Source: Cyanoderma ruficeps
Lineage: Eukaryota; Chordata; Aves; Passeriformes; Timaliidae
NCBI GenBank assembly: GCA_008694505.1
Contig: VZDJ01000116.1
Coordinates: 19,333,716 to 19,397,715, forward strand
Length of the DNA: 64,000 nt
Reading direction: 5' to 3'
Every line of letters begins with the position of its first letter. The first letter of the stretch is position 1. This document shows, one piece after another, positions 58,821 to 64,000 of this stretch. A model generated the notes under the pieces. It saw nothing but the letters and a program-made list of their open reading frames with translations. It had not been told where the DNA came from and searched no databases. Made by a program: the position numbers and the translations under genes.

Positions 58821-61800
58821 TTACCCCTGGCTGCTTTTTCAATCCTTGTTCTTTTTAGATTTCCTTTTGGCAAAGACTTCTCTCTCTTCTGAATTTCCCT
58901 TGCCATATCTATCCCTCCAACTATGTTGTTCAGGGCCATGCATGCACATGGAGTGTCAACAGAGAAATGTTTTAAGGCAAGATTTTTAAGATAAAAGAGG
59001 TAACAACTACCTTTCCTTCCTTCTTAGTGCTCCTCTCCAAAAATAATTATCTTCTTTTCCATTCTACAGGCTGATTCTCTTTGGAGCCTCGGAGGTGAAT
59101 AGGAGGGGAGAACATTCTGCTTGTACAAGTACAGCCCCATAAATCCCATGCTCTCACCTATCTGATTTTAGCTTGTAAGAGACTGGAAAGTGCCAATGCG
59201 GGGGGAAAAAAAGAAAAGGAAAAAAAAAAGTTTCTTCACTCCTTGGCACAAGTGACCGTTGAGAAACAGAGAAGAGAGCATGGATATGTATCAGTCATCC
59301 CCAACCATGCGCATGCACCTCGCCCTCCCTCCTTTCCTTTAGGTCTGAGGTCCAGAGACTCAAGTTGTTTCTGTTTTTCCTTCATGTGAGAAAGCTGAAA
59401 AAGTCAGGCGAGGGAGGACTAGGTTGGCCATCCCCAAGTGTGATGTATGAGGTGCTTTCAGCGTTGCAGAAGACCTCTCAGCTTTTGAAATATTTGTGTC
59501 TGCCCCTCTTTACAGCAGTGGTAGCCTAACACTTGTGTTCTTGGGATCCTGAACTGCAAGTTATGGACGGACAAGCACAAAGGAAGAAAATGCCATGGCT
59601 TAACAAGCCACCCCTGAGACCCAGCCTTCAACCGTTCAGAAACCCAGCTAAGAGCAGCTGTGGAGTCAAGTGCAGGCACTTAAACTTCATGGTTTAGAAA
59701 CATGAGCAGTAGCTCAATCTTTGCCTGAATCCAGCTGTTTTTTCTCTGATGGATGGACCTCTTACTCCCTTTATTAAGGGCAGTGTAAGCATTGTTTACT
59801 ACATTATGAAATTGTCATGGTCGTGCCAAACACCCCTCAATCAGGGAACGTGGTGCTGCTCAGCAAAATGCATCATAACTACTACTGGAGTCAGCTCATC
59901 ACTGTCTTGTTTCACTCCTGGCACCACACACTTCAAAAGGCTTGAGGTTGTGCCTGGCTGGCTTTGCCCTCTGCCTGGGTCTTCCTTTTCCCTTGGCCCT
60001 CTCCCCGGTGAAGTACTCTGGTTATTAAGGACTATCAAAGCACCATTGCATTACTGACATATTATTGTAATACATCACTTGAGTGCTGGTCTGCTGTTGT
60101 ATATCATGGTGCTACATCAGGGAAATGGCAGGTGACAGGAACCCAGGACCCAAAGACAGATCACTTTCCTAAGCTTTATGGGCTGATTTTTTTTTTCCCT
60201 GAAGACAGCAAAAGCAAAGAAAGCAGTATTGGACTGCTGCCATGAAGCTTTCAGAACCTTTAAATACATTTATCTATACTTTTTTCCCTTGACCCTGAAA
60301 CATTAAATTAAACAAATCTGCTGATGAGACCATAGAGATGAGTTTATTTAGGTTCATGGAGGAAAGAACAGTTGCTCACTAGGAACTCTTTCATGTGTGT
60401 CTGTGTGTGAACAGAAAAGAAAGATTTGTCCTTGCAAGACAAGAAATAATTTGTTCCTGAATTAAAAAAAAATATTATTAGTAGGTCAATTGACTGTATT
60501 TTAAATGTAGTTGTGCAGGTAGAGGTAGGACAGAAGGAAATTATGCTGTTGGTGTTGGGATTTTACCCTTGATAAATATAAAAGGATTTGTTCTACCGTT
60601 GTTTCATGCTGGTTTTACCTGTTCAGGCCCCCTGATATCAGTGAATTTAGTCTTGATTTACATCAGTCTGAGCTCTCACATTAAGAGGAGTTACATGCAT
60701 ACTTCAAGGACAGAATAAATCCTTTTTAATGCCTTATTGTGACTGTCAAGCAGTTTTCAGACCAAAATTTAGGGGAGATTGTAATACTACTAGTAATAAA
60801 AAATCACATATAGGGATATAGTTGTAAGGAAGGAGAAGCACATTTATTAAATTAAACAGAAATGTTATGATGATGTGTGTTTTTAAAATCTTGTGTTGGC
60901 TGCATGAACCTGGAAGGCAAAAAGGAGAGGAATACTGCAAGGCAGATGTGAAGCAGAATGAGGAGGAAGAGAGGTGGACCAGGCTGGCTGGAATCCAGTG
61001 GCTGACCAGAAGGCCCATGGTTGGTTAATGATTTAATGATTCTAGCACAGGAAGTTTCTGAAGTCTCAGGCTGGATCAACTGAATCAATAGAAGATGTAG
61101 CACATTCAGGCCATATAAGATGGAGTCATCTCTGCTTCCACATCCTGATACTCAGCATTGAAATTCGAGTTTTAAGCAAGTGATTCCCTACTGAAGTCCC
61201 GGTGTTGAGCACTGAGGGTCCTGACAGAGCACTGTTGAGTGAGTGAGGGCTCAGGCAGGATTTGTTGGGCAATTTCAAAGCTCAGCCCAGGGCAGCATGT
61301 GAGGAAAGGGAAAGAAGATGGGATGACAAAACTCTGTGCAATATTTGCCAGTTCATGGGACACAATCCTCTTTCATGGATATTGGTTTGTCTGTATGCTG
61401 GGTGAAGCAATGAGTTAAAATCCTTGTTTGGGACAGGAGAAAAGGATAGTAAATCTTCCAGGGAGGTGTGTGAGTGGGCCATCAAAAACTGACTGAGGCA
61501 ATTGTCTGGGCTGGGACAAGGGGTGCAGCTACCTATCTTTGTGAAATGAGCATTCCCTGGAGAGACCCTTAGAAAAACCAGGGAGAGTAGAGGGCTTTAA
61601 TGAGTACAAGGGGTGGTGAAAATAAATGTGAGATAATCTAACAACCAAGATAAGTCAAAGTCAGCCTGGGCAGCACCTGCTGCTGCTGCATCTGGAAATA
61701 TTTGGGTGCACTTACAGTGTCCCAACATGTACACAGCCCTCATTTCAGAGTGGCTCTGGGTCTCATGAGAGTCCGGGAGAATGCAGAAAGACTGATACCC

Positions 61801-64000
61801 AAAACATGCCACACAGGAAGGTTTCTCTTCCCTCAGGAGCCCTTCACAGCATGCATGTGCTGAAGGGTCTGAAGCTCATTGCAGGCAAGTTCGAAAGTCT
61901 AAATCTATTTGTGGCTCTGGACTATACTGCCTAATAATATCACCTACACTTGGAATTATCTGAGATACTGTTAGGAATACCTGTGAGACTGATTTTAATT
62001 TTTTCTAACCTTGAAATGTTCCTGTGAGCTCCAGTCTACAGGCTGTTAGAGATCTGAACCGAGCTATAAGATGCTGAGGGAATTTCCTCTTCATTATTTT
62101 TGTGTAAAACTTCTCTTCCTTTTGTAGGTTATGCAGAAAAATCTCAGCATAAGCTTCAACCCCACTTTCACCCACTGCACTTTGGGACTATGAATAATTT
62201 ACAATATTTACTGTGTGAACAATTTGTCCGTTTCTAGAAGGAAAAGTCACAGAAAGGGCAAGCACATGCAACCCTGTGGCTTTGGTTCAGGAGAGCCTGG
62301 AGATGCCCTGGCATCAGTGGGCTCTTTTCCTCTGGATCTGTCATCAGCTTCTGCAGACCTTGGGGCACACCCTCACTCTGCACAAACACTCACAAGCATG
62401 CCACAGCCCCTATAATTTACCAGCAGAGGAGGAGGATTTAAGAACTCCTACAAATTACTTATCAATTCAAAATACTTTCATCAGCTTTGAAACATAAATT
62501 GATCCTGAGTAGTAGGAGGGAATTGATCTAACATTTATTTAGCTGCTCCATTAATGAAGTTTTGACAAAGTTATTTTGAGAACAAGATGTGAAGACAATG
62601 CAAGGTCTAAGCAAATTAGGGCAGGCCATGCCAGGCTGAGAACCAAATTCCTGCACATCAGTCTGGTGGAAGTTTCTGGGCTTGGGAACTCCTAAGGCAG
62701 TCCAGGGCTGCTCTGTGGGGATGGAGAGCAACAGGGAACTGAAGAAAAGGTTTATTTCCTTACTTAAGAGGATATTTGGACTTAAACCACTAACCTAAGG
62801 TTGTGCATTAGTTTCTGTTTTGGGCTAAGGTGGGTGTCTGCATGCTGTTCAGCTCCATCATGTCTGAATCTTAATTTCTGTTTGTAGCTGCTGCACACCA
62901 ACAATCTGCAAACTGGACTGGACCTTCCCTACAGACCATCTGGCTTGCATTAGGAACTCTGGCTGTAAATGAGCCTAAAAAGGACACCTGGAGTGGAAGG
63001 TGTGAAAGAGTGTAAGTGGGTGTAAAAGGCTTCAAAGGGATGCTGAGGGTTCACTCTGAGCCCAGAAGGGTGCTAGCATTTTGGTTTGTTGATTTTCTTT
63101 GATGGTAAAACCCTGCCTCCAGTTTTTAAATCATAATTAATAGCTCATCAGGAATATTGGCTTCAGAAGTTATTACTATGTTTCAACAGATGTTCAGCCA
63201 GTCAGATTATTTAATTAGCTTCATGCTCTTTAACCTCATAAATCTGTGAAAGCTGTGACAAGGAAAAGGAAAATGAATTCATGAAAATAAATCAATACCC
63301 TAGACCTTAATATAGCCTGAAAAATTTTGATCCAAGCACCACTGAAAAGTTTGGGGAGCAAACTGAATGTTTGTCTTTGGGCTGCAAATCACATGTGAGC
63401 ACAGTTTTAGAGGAAAATGCCCTGAATTCTCAGCACAGCATTCTTGGGAAGTGGGAAAGCCTGGAAAAGCCTTTGTGTGTAGGGAACTGGTTTGGCATTG
63501 GAAAGACCTGCATGTGGTCCCAACTTCTAACACTGACTTAAAATGTGACTTTCAGAAACCCTGCTTGTTTTCTCCTGTCCTCCTTAAACCGTGGAAATGT
63601 TGTCTCAAGCAGAGTCCAACCCTAAGGATATTTCTTGAAATTTCTCCAGAGGAAATGGTCATCATTTAAGACATTATTTGGAAGGAAACCTTCTCTGCTT
63701 CCCATTCACCAGGCTGTCTTGGGAGACTGGCTCCCTGATTTCCTTACCTTTGTTACTTCCTTAGCTTGGGTAATTGCAGCATCACTCCTTCTGGTACACT
63801 AAAAGCCTTTTTATGTTTGTTTGAAGTGGGTGGATTTATAGATAGCCTAGGAACCTGCCAACATATCTGCAGAGCCCCAAGGCCACCCCAGCCTGTGAAA
63901 ATGGAATGCTGAGTGACAATTTGGTTGCTTCCCTCACCATGGTTCATCTGTAGTAAGTGGCGCTATTGCAGACAATAAAGATAGTGCTCAATGTGTGTGA
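58821..64000. other. Downstream region without recognised genes
   Basis: About 5.2 kb beyond the distal poly(A) candidate. Short purine-rich A-tracts occur near 59200-59230, and AATAAA words at 60716 and 63974. Short open frames on both strands show no signal peptide, domain or repeat typical of a real protein. In vertebrates SORCS1 is the usual neighbour of SORCS3, at a distance; no part of it is visible here. Confidence 0.7.

Noticed and set aside
63974..63979. AATAAA near the window end as the true SORCS3 3' end
   Set aside because: It lies 9.4 kb beyond the stop with closer and better candidates upstream, and nothing links it to the gene.

Overview
The window is vertebrate nuclear DNA, most likely avian. 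It carries one recognisable gene on the + strand: the 3' two thirds of SORCS3, a VPS10-domain sorting receptor of neurons. I reconstructed 18 coding exons between 115 and 54579 by following reading phase across GT-AG introns. They join without a gap or frameshift into 728 codons plus a stop (2187 nt). The N-terminal part of the receptor (signal peptide, propeptide, most of the beta-propeller) lies upstream of the window.

The bird assignment rests on three observations: a decayed CR1 retroposon 3' end with the ATTCTATGAT tail at about 9555-9619, a degenerate LTR of an avian endogenous retrovirus type at about 39658-40210, and introns far shorter than those I recall for mammalian SORCS3. The choice of SORCS3 over SORCS1 or SORCS2 rests mainly on the cytoplasmic tail (KIPWINIYAQVQ and the C-terminus NCTSV).

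Layout: exons at 115-6506 finish the beta-propeller. The 15 kb intron 6507-21478 is the largest and holds most of the low-complexity DNA and the CR1 relic. Exons at 21479-29155 encode the ten-cysteine (10CC) module, with all ten cysteines present, and run into the first PKD domain. Exons at 33335-40876 complete the two PKD domains, and 43509-47588 encode the membrane-proximal domain. Exon 49603-49708 carries the transmembrane helix; 53768-53928 and 54515-54579 encode the cytosolic tail with a PDZ ligand. Sequence after 54579 is 3' UTR followed by apparently non-genic DNA; the UTR end is uncertain (candidate poly(A) signals at 54785 and 58795).

There is no operon, CRISPR array, RNA gene or second protein gene that I can support. 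Nearly all short open frames in introns look like chance. The points most worth a second look are a possible alternative terminal exon at 29229-29300 (would give a soluble receptor), an open read-through at the last intron (would remove the PDZ ligand), an intron with two weak splice sites (21597-23115), and several small tandem duplications. I see no sign of a new biological system; this is one well-conserved neuronal receptor gene in an ordinary genomic setting. Residue numbers below count from the first codon at position 115; exon labels w1 to w18 are numbers within this window.
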